Below the pieces are notes generated by a model. It was not told where the DNA came from and searched no databases. It was given only the letters and a program-made list of their open reading frames with translations. The position numbers and the translations under genes are program-made. Below, in pieces: positions 1-24,600 of a stretch of DNA of 64,000 nucleotides. Source of the DNA: Yponomeuta sedellus. Its lineage: Eukaryota > Arthropoda > Insecta > Lepidoptera > Yponomeutidae. The stretch is taken from NCBI GenBank assembly GCA_934045075.1, contig OW203729.1, positions 8,360,704 to 8,424,703 on the forward strand, read 5' to 3'. The first letter of the stretch is position 1. Every line of letters starts with the position of its first letter.

Positions 1-987
1 AAACTCAAAATTTTTGCCATTCTGTAAATTTAGGAATGTTTTCACATAGTGGAATACATTCCAATACATTCACGTAGTGTAAACATTCCTTCGTACTTCG
101 AACCGCACACTCTTCAATTTGCAAATTTACAAATAATCAACACTATAATGCAAAGCTGCCGGGTAGTACGACGACGCTAGTCGCGCGTTTCAAATGACAA
201 AAGTCGCGGTCCAGAACACTAATTGTCAAATTCTGACATTTTATACAAAACGCATGACTCGTGCGATCGTTTTAACTGGGCATATCGACTTACATTAAAT
301 AAACTGCATACACATGGGACAAATTTACCATACATAGTCATGTCTCAGCGTAATGCCAAAGTCTTTGGCGCCGGTTTACAGAAAGATTGCAGGTTTTCAT
401 TATGCTCGGTTTGAATACACGCAAATATAATAATAAATGAACTATTCCTCTGTTTGTTAACGATTCCTATTATACAAAGTGATTTATCACTCGAGCAAGA
501 ATAGCCTCCGACAATTACTAATGCCTCATTCATGGCACAATCAAATAAATTATAGTTTCCTTTTCAACACAGTCTTCAGTAACGTCTAGAAAAAAATCCT
601 TTTGCATCTCTATGATTAATTCCTTATTATTGATTAAAAAACTATACATAATATCTCAAAGGTATTGAAAATATGTATTACACAATCTCTTGGGCTACTT
701 TCTATCGCTCTTCTTTGCATTGAAGTTAAGATATGATTGCAGAGTTCTTCCCGAATTAGGTGATAACCACAGTTAGCAACTGATAAGGACGGAGAAATGT
801 TTATTTTCGACATACGGCTTTGTATAGATTTGACCCTATCAAATTTAACACATTTATAATGTTTTACTCCATCACAGTACCTACTTCAACCAATTCTTGT
901 AGCACCTAGCTTTTGATTTGCAATGCCGCCAACTGCTGTCTAACAAACATGTTCATTTAGAGCCAGTCCTTCAGTGTCTTGCAATAA
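1..987. other. 3' flank of the ACK-like gene
   Basis: No gene is visible here. The short open frames are scattered and resemble no family I know. On the minus strand an AATAAA hexamer (plus-strand TTTATT at 800-805) lies about 185 bases past the stop codon of the kinase gene and is a candidate poly(A) signal. The rest is AT-rich unassigned sequence. Confidence 0.4.
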
Positions 988-11564
<10,577 letters not shown>

Positions 11565-12262
11565 GCTGCACTAAGTGAATAATAGCACCAATCTAGCTTC
11601 GCAACTCTGTTGGTTCAATAGAAAATGACTGGAACATCGCAAGCAGGAAGTTTGAAGTCATGGGGGAAGGTTGGTGAAACGAGTTCGCAAGCTACACTAT
11701 TGCGTGGCGGAAAAGAACGTAGGCATTAACTTTATAATTTAATTTAAATATAGCACAATGAATACCCAATATGGTATCCCATTCTTCACTCAACTGGGTA
11801 GTTATTTTTAATAATAATTGCAAAAACAAACAGAACAGAGCACACAAACACAAACGGAAAAAATCCGAGTATTGAACGAATGATTGAATGACTTGTTTTA
11901 AATGTCAAAGCATAGGGTTGTGATAATTGAACGAGGCGAGTGAATCGATTAGTAATCGACTGCTAACAATTAAAGTGCGTTTCACGAAAGAATTCCCTTG
12001 GATTTAGCAAATATTGTCTCTATTACATGGTGATAAGAATTTCTTGAAAGGAACTATAATGTGAAACGCACTCTACTCAAATCATCGAACGAATACAAAA
12101 CAAAACCAAATGTCTACTTCATTCGTTCAAATATCTGGTAGAAAGTTAGAAAGCAGTTTTTTTTTTAGAATATATATAGTTATCACGGTAGAAATAGAAA
12201 ATAAAATGGCGTCAGTAGCGCTAAGATTTAAACATTGAAAAACTTTCTGTTTTAGTTTTGAA
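11565..12262. promoter_or_regulatory. Divergent promoter region between the ACK-like and CFAP-like genes
   Basis: The start codons of the two genes are 698 bases apart on opposite strands, so both promoters and 5' UTRs should lie here. The stretch is AT-rich. It contains a short inverted-repeat element at 11974-12072 and several copies of GAACGAAT/ATTCGTTC. No TATA box stands out at a convincing distance from either start, so core promoter positions are not assigned. Confidence 0.5.
11974..12072. mobile_element. 99-bp inverted-repeat (MITE-like) element
   Basis: The left end AGTGCGTTTCAC is perfectly repeated in inverted orientation at the right end (GTGAAACGCACT). The inner sequence continues as imperfect inverted repeats. 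The size and structure fit a very short MITE. No clear target-site duplication was seen. Confidence 0.55.
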
Positions 12263-12670
12263 ATGGAGAATTTTTGTGACGACAACGTTCTCGATATAAA
12301 AACGGTAGATTTTGGCAATGTGGCTGTCGATACCAGCTCGGAAAAATATGTCTACATTCGGAACCTAACTGATGTGAGGATCTTTACCACCTTTACCAAT
12401 GTTGAATTTTTTTCTGGAACCAGTGTAAACCCAAATTCAATTTACTTTAGAGCCCACTCACCTACCACGTGTCAGCGATGTACAATCTGAATACCATCGA
12501 CAACGTATTCGATCTAAACGTTTCATCGAAGCCGGTGGCTCCTTCCGACACTGCAGAATTGCGGGCGTTCTTCAAAGCACAAACTCCTGGATTGACCTAT
12601 ACTGAGTACTTTATGATTGACGATAACGTGGGCAATAATTATAGGCTAACCGTTACTGGGAAATGTTTTG
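12263..12670 (+). CDS. First two exons of the CFAP-like gene, split by a 77-base intron
   Basis: Reading straight through from the start codon hits a stop at 12488. Removing 12374-12450 (donor GAT/GTGAGG, pyrimidine-rich interior, acceptor TTTACTTTAG) joins IRNLTD to SPLTYHVSAMYNL in phase and completes one ASH domain. The combined unit ends at TVTGKCFG before a GTAAGT donor. Confidence 0.8.
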
Positions 12671-15600
12671 GTAAGTAGGTACATATAAAGTACATATAAC
12701 GTACTTTTGAGGAAGGTAGGTACACTTGGCAACACATTAACCTTTAGATCAGTGCACTTTATTCAGTTAAGATCTATCTAAAGTGCATGCCACGTAAACA
12801 CAAATTTCGAAATCTGCGTCTTTTTAAAATAGGTGAATTTACATGTTTTTTTGGGTTATAATTAAAGGTCCTCGTGTTGTCTTGAGCAAAAAGGGATTGG
12901 TGTTCAGAATATGCAAGAATGTCTGCGAAGCGAGGATGGAAGTTATTGATATGATAAATAAATCTTCAGTTGACACCACTTACCAATGGCTACTGCCTCT
13001 TTGTGGGCAAGGATATTTTCAGGTAAGTGGCAAGATTTAGAAACTTAACTAATCCACAAAATAGGTAGGTACAGTGCTACACAAGAAATAAGTCTCGCGG
13101 ATGTACCTGCGCAGATGACCAAATTTTGGATGTGCGGCAAGTTGATCGACCAATCAGATAGTTTCATTTTAAGGCGCGCCTTTGTTGCTATTGGTTGATT
13201 CAACGTCATCGATGCAGGTGACTATTAGTTTGGCAATATTAGCGTGAGCGAAATAGGTAGCGCTACTGCGGCAATTAATTCTGCACCTTAACCGTATCGG
13301 TTAAAGATCATGTTGAATGTACTTGTAGCTTCGGGTATTTTCGTTAAACTTTTTCCTAGTCTGCGCGAACGTAGATTCCCGAAGGGACTTTTATGATGTG
13401 TAGTACTGTACCCATATTCAAATCCTCGTCATCCTTAGCTATCTACCACACCTCTACCGCTTACATAGGTAATTTCTGAAAAAACTACATCATTAATCGA
13501 CCTTCCGTATGACTGGAATAAACAGCCCGATGTAATTTTCAGATGTTTTTCTGTTAGGTAATCCAATCAATAATCTTTCTCATTTTCTCAGATATCAACA
13601 GGAAATTGTGGGGTAATAAGGGCAGATGAGAGTATCAGAACTACTGTCCTATTCACTGGCACTTCCTTAGGAGTTTACACAGCCGAGTTGGTCTGTCTGG
13701 TGTTAAATCAGGTAACTCCTATGAATAAAAATGTAACAAGGTATCACTCGGTAACTCTGCTTACCTATACAATCTTACTAAAAGGAAAACGAACAAAAAT
13801 CTTTGGAAATATGAGAGAAAATCCAAACTTTCGAGTACTTCCGTTGTTACACCTATAGATACTGCTAATAATTTTACCATACTTGAACCAGTAAGTTTTA
13901 TTTTAGTGCGTCACTGAGGGTTTTCATTCATGCAAGTATTTGTAGACAGATGTATAGAAGTAGAATTCGGAGTCATCTATTCACCTTCTAGAACAGTAGA
14001 GATCTCTCTAAGCGATAATACAGCCAATCGTATCGGTAACATTACTTCGATTTAAGAAAACATGGTTGTATTTTTTTCTGGCTATGCAATAAAGTGTACT
14101 ATCTAACAGTAGCAGTTACATAACCACGATTTATGTTCAGGACCCACTGTTTATGGGCGTCATAGCGACCGTAGTCCTCCCCGACAACCCCCTATTCAAC
14201 ATCAGCGATCACGTATTCTCCAAGAGCTGGAGAAAGAGTCCTAGCGGCCACCTCATGGAAAATAGCCTCAACAGACTGCCCTACGTCCCTTGCGCCTCGG
14301 TGTTCGATAGGTATCTGGACTTTGGCGTGGGAAGCGTACACGACGTCTCCTTGAACATATCGCAGACGCTGTGCGTTACCAATCACGACGATGAGGAGGG
14401 CTACGTCCAGTGGATGCCAGGTGAGTACCTAGTGAATATTGTACCTTCCTAAACATTTGGTTGACCCTAACGGTAGACTTCCTAGTATCTGTGTAGGTAT
14501 ATACCTATCTATTTAGGCTTTGTTGCATCGCGGCCGATCACAGCCGCGTGCTAGCGATCGCGTGCGATTCGTGCGAATGATCCGTGCGGCTGATGCGGCA
14601 ATAGTCATGTATGAAAATGTATGGCGCCGTTTCTGTCGTCAGCCGCACGCGTTCGTCGCAGAGGCTAGGCGCATGCTGAAATACAGGTAACGCAGTACAG
14701 CACAGTTCAGTACAGGGCAGGACAGTGGCTACCTCAGCATGCTGCGACGCAACTATTCGCTCCATTCCACGGCAATTCTGACCCATAATAACTCAATGTA
14801 TTTTTTGAATAGTCTGGATGATTTGTACCTATCATACAAACAAGGTTCACAGCGAAATAACTCAATGAAATGTTCTGTCATTGCAACAAAATTCTTAGTA
14901 AACATACCTCGACGTGCACGACGACGTTGGGTTAGCGTTCGAGAAACCGGGGGTTAGGTACCTACCTACGCTTTCACGGACTTATAAATTAATCTGTTTT
15001 TCTTCAGATCCTGATAACATTTTCGTAGTGGACCCAATAGCGTCCATCATTCCAGCTAACGAATCAAGATTGTTTACTGTTAGATTCAGGTAAACAGCCT
15101 TAATCGCTAGGTAAATAATTTATTTGCAACATCCAAAGTAATCTGAATTCGAATCCAAAGTAAATTTGGGATCCATCAACAAGTCTTCCACCGCTGGAAC
15201 TAGGTATTATTATTGCGACCATGTCGCGATTGTCTGAAAATTTCTTGTAACAGATGTATGACATTATGATAAGATAAGAATATTCTTTATTGTACACCAG
15301 AGCACATATTATAAAACATGTAAAGATACAAAGTTCAATTGGCGGCCTTATTGCTAAAAGCAATTTCTTCCAGACAACCTTATGACGGAAAGTTGCTCAA
15401 AGAAATAAGAGACTGGTAGTCGGACCAAATACACTACTTATATAAACAACAATATACCTACGTAAACAGTTACATATATATATATATATATATAGTTATG
15501 ATAAACTTACATAAATACGTTATAATAACAATCTACGCGATAAGGAAATAAATACAATATTGTGTACCTATATGAAGACATATGGACAAGACAAAATTAA

Positions 15601-18600
15601 AAGGAGAATGCAATATAAGTTTTCAAATATGATTATCGAGTTTAGAGTTATTTCAATAACACGCCGTACGTACCTAGTCCCATATTTAGCACCCTATAAC
15701 ATGAAGGCGACGTTTTGAACCGAATAGGAACTCCCTCCCCAATTAATTTGCAGGCCGATTAAAGACAACGAAGTGTATGGCTACCTAATGTGCGGGGACT
15801 ACCAGACAAAGGTATACGAGGACGATGCGGCAAAGATAAAACACACTTGGTTTCGGATCCCATGCACTGGTAACACGTGGGAGCCGTGCTACGAGTCACG
15901 GACTGACTATGACTGTCCTACTGAGGTGAGGCGATTGTTCAGTTCTACTAGCCTAGCTTTTGGACAGACCACACAGGCGTGCCTTCAAGAACTGTAACAT
16001 CAAACGCGACACAATCACAATGTCCTGGTCTTGAACAAGGATTCCCTAATGATATGGTAATCAACCAGGCAAAGACATCACATAACTAGAAATACATCCA
16101 GACTGAGGCCACGATGGCGCAGCGGTGTGGCACGCTGACTGTAAAACTGAAGGTCTCGGGTTCGATCCCCGGCCGCGTCAAACTAGGAAATGAACTTTTC
16201 TAGTTTGTCTCGGGTCTTGGATGTTATCTATGTATTTATTGTATTAAATCTATCGTCGAGTTAGCACCTGTAACACAAGTAATTAAGTTGTACTTATTTA
16301 TTTATTATTTTATTTATCTCTACAAACGTACGGCGGCCTTCAGTGGGAATCGAACCCACGACCTCTGGCATACTGTAGACCAAGTCACGGACTGATTATG
16401 GCTGTCTACTGAGGTGAGGCGATTGGTCTACTAGCTTACCTTTTGGACAGGCACCACACAAGCGTGCCTTCAAGAACTGTAACACCAAACGCCAGTTTCG
16501 GAAAACTCGACCAAAACCCTCTTACTTTTCTAATTAATTATAATAACATTCACACGACACAATCACTTGTCCTGGTCCCAAACTACGGTTACCAGGCTAG
16601 GACATCACATACGTAGAAACACATCCAGACTGAGGCCACTTGTACTAATGTGCGGCGGCCTCCACTGGGAATCGAACTCGTGATCTCCGGCGTACGGTAG
16701 ACCGCGTCCGGTCTGTTAGGACTGATTCCTAAATTGTACTAATATCATGAACAAATATTCAAATCACGTTTTCCCAAAATTACAGATTATATAAATGCTC
16801 GCCGGAAACTCTTATTGTCTGACAGAAAAGGTTTGTGATGTTATTATAAACATTCGTGATATTAAATCAAAAACAATGTACGTGTTAAGCAAAAAACCTA
16901 CATACTTGTTTTTCAAGATATTTTCCTTCACCGTTTGAGTATAATAATATTGTTCTGCAATCAGTAAAGTGCACTTTTTTATGTACTTTTTAACCTATTT
17001 TTGATTACATTTTTTCCATTTCCAGATATTTTTTAATAAATAACATACAAGGTCTTTTTTTACATTAACTATTGTATTATTAATTTAAAATCAGTGTCAA
17101 GAAACACAAAAATTAAAGTTCTTATATTTGATTATTACCTATTACCTAATTAACAAATAGTTGAGAAAAAAATATACGAAATATAATAAAAATAGATATT
17201 CAACGATTACGCGTAAATATTTATTTATTAATATTATTAAGTGGAATATATTTAGACTATCAAAGATACATACTTATTATAAAACATACCGATTACCTTC
17301 CTAGTAAGGTTAATGGTGTGATCCGAATGGAAAAAATCTAATCAAAAATGTTGTCCATTCGGATTACATGATCCGAGTGGAATATTTTGCTTGATTTGAT
17401 GTGATCCGTTGCGACTGTGATCCGTTTTTGTGATCCGAGTGGACGTACCGCATTTAACTAATTACACACATACTTCTAGCTGTCAACTATATTCTGGCAG
17501 TCATTACGGGGTGTTAATGCATTTCGGCATTCTCGCTCGAGTGCATAGGTACTCAAGTCAGAAATAAGTAATTCACATGGTATCCAAGGAATCGTTATGG
17601 AGGATATCATCACTGAGATGTGTATGTAAGAATCTGATCTAAAAAACAGTAATGACTGATGATTTTAACGCCGTATAACTATCGCTACCTACTCCATTTA
17701 GATCAGGAGCGTCTGGTTCGCTAGAATAAGTACAAACAGATTTTTTTTGTCCTATCAATATGATTTGTATCTTCCTCAGATAGTCCTGCCACCAACAGTT
17801 CCCCTTAGGACTACGTTTAGAAACTTTAGTTTGTCCAATAAACTGGATATCCCTATGTATTTCAAGTTTGAAGCACCTGAGGGCAGGTAAGTAGCTGCTG
17901 GGTAAGTAAGTACTAACTACTTAGCTTTTGGCTGACGAAATAACCTTATCATAAGGTTATTTGGGACAGTCAGCATTGCCTAACCGAGTGCAATTTCATT
18001 GCTGGAAATGACTCTGCCTTTACTTTTTTTTAGTTAGCTACGACTGTGTCCCACTGCTGGGTAAAGGCCTCCCCTTTCATTTCATTCTCCCTGTCCGTGG
18101 CCAATTTTTCTCACCCAGGCAAATATTTGGTCAGGTTGCCACACCGTCTCCGCCTTGGTCTGCCTGCCCTGACGACCTTTGCCCACCTTTCCGGGCCCAT
18201 ACGTTGACATGGCCAGCAACAGCTCCACTTGAGGTTAGCGGCCGCTAAGCTCCCTTTACTAAGATGGATCATTCACTTTTGGTGATTTCAGCAATTTCGT
18301 CGTCATGCCAATGTGTGGCTTAGTCCCTAGTCGCGGTTGGGAGATCATCACCGTCGCTTTGGAGCCGAAAAAGTTTGCCGACTACTTCGAGACTTGGGAC
18401 CTCGTAATAAACAATTCTGTGAAGGTTAGTCACTTCCATGTTGTTATATTGTGTGTATCGTGTTACTTGCATTCTCATTTTGCAGTTCGTTAGCTTGCTT
18501 AACTTCTCACACCGAAAAGGCCTAAAAGGTTAAGCCGCAAACTGACACGGATTTTGGTTAAATGAGTTCAGAGACAAGTCTAAAGATTCACCGACGCTGC

Positions 18601-21600
18601 TTATATCGGCACTAACGCAGGCACGTGCCAGTTTCTGACCGGATGCTTATTCAAACTTTTTCCAATAAAGTAATATACCTAGTATGTAGGTACATTCGTA
18701 GATAAAATGCCTATACAAACTTCAACGCCATTCTAGACAGATGGTCTAGAATGGCGTTGAAGTTTATAGCGAGAGAAATTACACAATGGAAAAAGATGAA
18801 ACTTTTGTTGGCTCAAAGGTCTTCGGCGGAGAAATGGATTAGCTTGCCACTTTCACCTTTGTGATTAGCCTAAAAAATGTTCATAAAACGTCCCTAACAT
18901 ACCGTACGTAGAACGTGTGAAATACGATTTCTCGAAACGACCAGATGACCGCGGTTCCCTACATTCCTTAGACGATAATCTCATCCAGGTGCGAATCCGC
19001 CTCAGCGGTAACGCGGAGACCAGTTCCATCGAGCTGATGTCTCACGGGTACTCTCCGACCGCGCATGCACTCTACGAGTTCCCGGCGACTATCACCGGGG
19101 CTACGAACCATACCACCGCCTTCCTGCATAACCTGACAAGGATGTCTATTCAGTTAGTTGAGAAAAGTTAGCTGATCTTCGACACCGAAAATAAGAATAG
19201 ATTTCTATTGTGATTTTTAAAGGTCAGAACGGAGGAGCTTAAACAACCTCCTGAATTTATTCGTAACTGAGCGGTTTGTATGGCATTTAAGTACAACAAG
19301 CCGCAATAGGACATTGTTAACATAGGACATCATTAATACAGCGACCATTAATATTAAAGGCGCTATCGGCAACAGTGTATAGAGCAGCTGATATTTTTCC
19401 CTCGATTGCAAAGTATTGACTACATTAAATGTTGTTCATATGGAACCCGCATCTTCGGAAATATGTACCAGTTTCGTAACACCCTAAATAAGCTCACGCC
19501 TGAATCCCGGCGAGATCTGGCAGACAGAGACCAGGGTTACCACTATTCTAAACGATAAACTTGCAAAGCAACAGAATCACTTGATACAATATACGCCGTG
19601 TTCCAGTGTGCGAGTGATATGCCACGCAGACGGGTGGCTAGGGGCAGACGACGGGGGCTCCACAGTGCTGGCACCCAGGGAGATAAAGCGATACGCCTGG
19701 TGGTTCTTCCCCAATGTGCCAAACAAAGTGTATGAGACCACTGTCACGCTCACTTGTATCACGCTAATTGGCGGCAGGCCCGTTGGCGAGACTACCGAAC
19801 TGTTTATTCATCTGTCTGGCTATTCGGAATATCCAGACTTGAGGGTTAGTTTTTTGAATCATCTGAATATGTAGCGTCTGTCAAGATTTGGACACATGAA
19901 AAGATCTTCTGATGTTGTGATTGGAAGTTGCGTGCAAATTAAAGATAAGCTCAAATTAGTATACCTCTATGATACGTTTCCTGATTGAAGCTTTGGATCC
20001 AGAAGGTATACAGGTGGATATTAATTGCCACGCTACTGAGGGTTCTTAGTTCATTCGCAACTGCTTAAAACTTAAGCATCTTAAAATAGTATTTGGAATT
20101 GTATTATTGCTAAGATCACTAACACAATCTATACATTTGTTACTTAACTATTTAATGTTTTATCTGAAATGAATAATAATAATGAAAATTGTCAGTGACT
20201 GCCTTAATGAGCTTATGGGAACTGAGCTTTTAAGAGTAAAACTGCCTATCACTGTAACTTTCGACAGCAATTACGTCAAATCAACTATTGCAGGTTCTAC
20301 CAAAGCGCAATAACCTCCACGACTTGGTGGTAGGTGAGACGACCACGCTTCAGGTGAAGTTGTACAACAATGGCTCCTGCCACTTCACCTCTCGATTGTG
20401 TCCAACAATAGAGGGTATGGGTGACGATCATAGCTCCGATCGGATCGAACTTGACTCAGCTGTCGTAAGAACCTTTACTTTATTCTTTTCAGTGATCTAT
20501 GGTTATGTACTTTTGTTCATTGATGGTTCGTTGTAAATCGATGCTGTTGTTCTGGAGAAGAAGAAGATGTGCTAGAGTAGGGAGAGACAAACGTTCAGAT
20601 GGGAAAGCCTTGGCAAGCAGTTTGGATAAATGGACTGCATAAAAAAGGTTTTCTAGTCAGTTATAAATAGGTTAATTTATACTATTTTTATTTTCAATGC
20701 ACTAACCCGTGCTAAGGACAAATTTAAAACCTATTTAGAGGCTAAAAATTTCACCCATGCCGGGATTCGAACCCGCAACCTCTGGCTATCCGTGCCAGTG
20801 CTCTACCAGTTGAGCCAATGGGCGACTCACCGGCATCAGTGAAATTTCGAACCTCTTTACACTATTCTCTGTATTACGTACAGGCAGCGACATCTAGCTT
20901 AAGCAAATTGCATCACTTACAGCCCCGACTACCTACTTTGCAGTTAGGTTTTACATCGGAACGATATCACTGTACCCACATGATTATACTATTTTTATTT
21001 TTAACTAGCTGACCCAGCGAACTTCGTAACGCTTAACAGTCGATTCTTTATATTTTTTTTCTCCGTCAGAACCATCCTCGGTCTTCAAGGAATATTTTAA
21101 AAAAAGATTTAGCGAGATCGGTTCAGCTGCTCTCGAGATTTGCGCTTACCAACACATTCAGCGATTCATTTTTATATTATAGATGCACTAACCCGTGCTA
21201 AGGACAAATTTAAAAACCTATTTAGAGGCTAAAAATCTCACCCATGCCGGGATTCGAACCCGCAACCTCTGGCTATCCGTGCCAGTGCTCTACCAATTGA
21301 GCCAATGGGCGACTCACCGGTTAATTACTAGGTTAATTTGTGCAATAAGTAATTTTTTTTTAATTATTCTAACTACGAAAGTCCACAAAAATTCATATAC
21401 CTACATAGAAATGGTCTTAATGCTTATACGTATACGTACATTTTTTACAGAGATCACTCGCCTTTATAGGTATTATGTTTCTAACGTAATGTTTATATAT
21501 TTCAATTTCATGTGTTTAAAATGCAAATATCAGTACAACAGAATCAAAACTTAGGGTTAAGGTATTACCCGTATTACTTAACCAAGCTGTGTGCTGCACC

Positions 21601-24600
21601 ATCTCAACACCACAAAACTATCGAGGTCGCTGAGAATCAAAGCACTTTCACCAAGAAATATAAAGAACCTAAAAGTTATTCATTGTTTGAATTGATTTCA
21701 TCTTTATGGGTTTAATAACTATCACTAGTCCCGTGTTACGCCTGAAGCAGGAATCGAATCTCTCCCGTGCCAGTCACAATTTTTTTCTTTTATGTAAAGT
21801 TTGTTAAAAACGGTTTAATTGTTCTGTGTTAAAAACGAATTCCTTACTTAATTTTCGATCACAGAATACAATGTTTTTGATCTCTCAGAACAGCCTAAAG
21901 CCGTCGAGCCATTGCGAAGTCAAAGTCTCCGTGACCCCGGGCAGTGCAGGGTCGCGGCAGGTGGACATCCGATACCACGTCCTGTTCCATAACGAACATG
22001 ACATTGTGGAAGAGATTCAGCCTATCAAAAAGGTTGTCATGATCATTTGGTACGATGCGATTTATCCAATCATGCAGGTTAGTGACGCGGTTCAGATAGT
22101 TAGGTCATTATGCAGTGTTATGTTGTTATGTTATAACAATAAAATTGATCGGGCGAGCAATATTTAATCAGATATTGGTTACAGGTCAAGCGAACGATAT
22201 CAGTGAAATGTCCAGTGATATTGAGCAACCATTGCGTAATGAACATGACCAACGTGGATGAGTTAGTATCTAACCGGAATATCTCCAATTTAGTCTGACC
22301 TAGATCTTGGGTTCCCTCTCAGGCCTTTTATAGACAACTCGAATTGTGTAGACCGCTTCTTTGTAAAGTCCAACACTTTTCCACTTGGCTTTCACAGTCC
22401 GTCTGACAGTCCGTCTTTCCACTAGGCTGAACAATGCCCTGGAAAAGTGCCGTCCTAACAAACCGATGACGGTGCATCTCTACGCGCCAGAACTTTGCGT
22501 GGGAGCACAACGTGTCGAGCTAATATACGTGCTAGGCTGCATGTACGATGCTCCTGTAGCTTTCAATCTCCGCCGCAACAAGGTCTGCTTCTGCAATATG
22601 ACCGAGATCAAAGTCGGCATTTCCACGTACAAGAGAACGCATCACTGTATACATAGGGCGATGTTCGAGTTCGATCCGCTGAACGGAATAGTTTCAGTGA
22701 GTACCTGTGTTGAGCCAAATTCACTACCAGACTGCCACTCTCGAGTAAGCCAATTCGAAGCTAATTTCATCGGGATTAAATTCAAACAATTGACCGAGCA
22801 CTATAATCTTTATTTCAGCCTGATAACCCAGCCCTACTGAAGTTAACCTTCAACTACATAATAGATGGTCCTCAGCAGCTGTGTTACATTCTCACGATGA
22901 CGAACAATCGGACCATAAGAATCTACAGTCATATTTTGTCGCATGTCGTGTCTAAGGGCATATTGACTCCTCTCAGGAGGCCCAAAGCTGGCAATGAGGA
23001 ATATCTGGCGGTGCTCGATTGTGGGAGAGTGCCGATCAACAATTTGGATCCTGTAATAAGGGTGAGCGCCGAGCGTATGGATTGCTTCTAGGATATTTGC
23101 GACATGTAAGGAGGTCAACGATCTAGGTATTGCCGGCAATGCCTTTGACCGCTTATAGACTATAAGGGTCTTTCGCAGACAGAAACGTACAAGAAAACAC
23201 GTTTTGGGTACACTTCCAACAATTGTCCGAAGATAAAAAGGACCTGTCTTATTTCAATTATGTAAAGATCATGAGTATTCATGAGGAGCAGAGTGTCAAA
23301 ACTTCTCCAATAGGACTCCTATACCAAATATCTGTTTACTCCTTTATAGGGTTACTCGAATGTAGCTTATTATCCTTAGCCTTCAATTCCAGATCGTCTG
23401 GCTGTACAACCCGACTGACGTTTACACGACATGGCGTCTGCTACGCGGGAACGCCATCAAGCCCGACTACTATATGCGATGCCTCCTGTACTTCGCTGAG
23501 GTCCCTCCTCTCGGCAAGCTGGCTATCCCGATCGCCTTTATGCCGTCCGAGATGATTGATTATGAAGTATGCAGTGACTTTTGGGCTGAGCTGCACAGCC
23601 CTCTTTGCATTTTCTTAACCCTTTAGATATTTCCGAAGCATCAAAATTGTAGATAGCTGTGTATTTGACAGTTCTGTTAATAAGAGAAGTGGATAAAATA
23701 TACAAAAAAAAACTTGCTACCTAGAATGTAGCTAAATAAACGTAACTTGCTTCCGTAAAATTAACTGAATCCGAGTCTATAGTTTCTTAATCAATGTAGT
23801 AAATTTCCTCTTATATCCCATAGATGGTATTCCTGTGCTCGTTCGGTTATGAAACCAAGAAGATATTGGTGAGGGGACAGGGTGGTCTGCCCAACAGTTT
23901 CGAGATGAGACTGGACCTCCCGCGCTTCGTGCCGAAACTCATCCGAGCTGTCTATCAAACCGACAATGTAAGTTAAACGAGGGTTAAAAGAAAGAGTACG
24001 CGCTGAAACATTGTCTTCGTGGTGTGACTATCGCAAAATGAAACTGACGATAGAACGGTTAATTCGGATATTTCGCAAGATATTGCGAACTGAGCCGATT
24101 GTGATTTCCTCTGAGACTCGTGACTTTCCAGGTGTATTTGAGCAAGGAGAGCCTAACGCTGCGAGTACTGCCGACGCATTCGTTGACAAGAGATATAATT
24201 GCCATTTGCAACGACACCGACCGCGTGATGAGATTTATTTGGTTGCCGTAAGGACGAGTTTCTTTTTTAAATCTTTTACTACCTAAGTTTTGGTTGGGGA
24301 GGCCTGGAAACATCCACCATTTAAATACAGTACGCCTTGTTAGTTATTAGTATTACTGAGTACAATTCAGAACCTGCAGAAGGCTGATGACGTTTCCTTA
24401 AAATAATTTAATTAAAATTTCGAGCAAAATGTAAAAGTAAAACTAGGAATGTGTTTACAAATCAGATTACATGTAAAATTGATAAACATTGTGATTAAAG
24501 TTATGGAAAATGTATAGAGCATACTTTACTAGAAGCGCTCGTGGCCTAGTCGAACCTAGTGATTGGAATCAATCACTTGAGTTAAGCAACAACTTGCGCG

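Noticed and set aside
18912..18988. Upstream extension of the CFAP-like exon starting at 18989
   Set aside because: The frame is open back to about 18887, but the only acceptor there has the wrong phase. The acceptor at 18987-18988 fits phase 0 and gives a continuous ASH domain.
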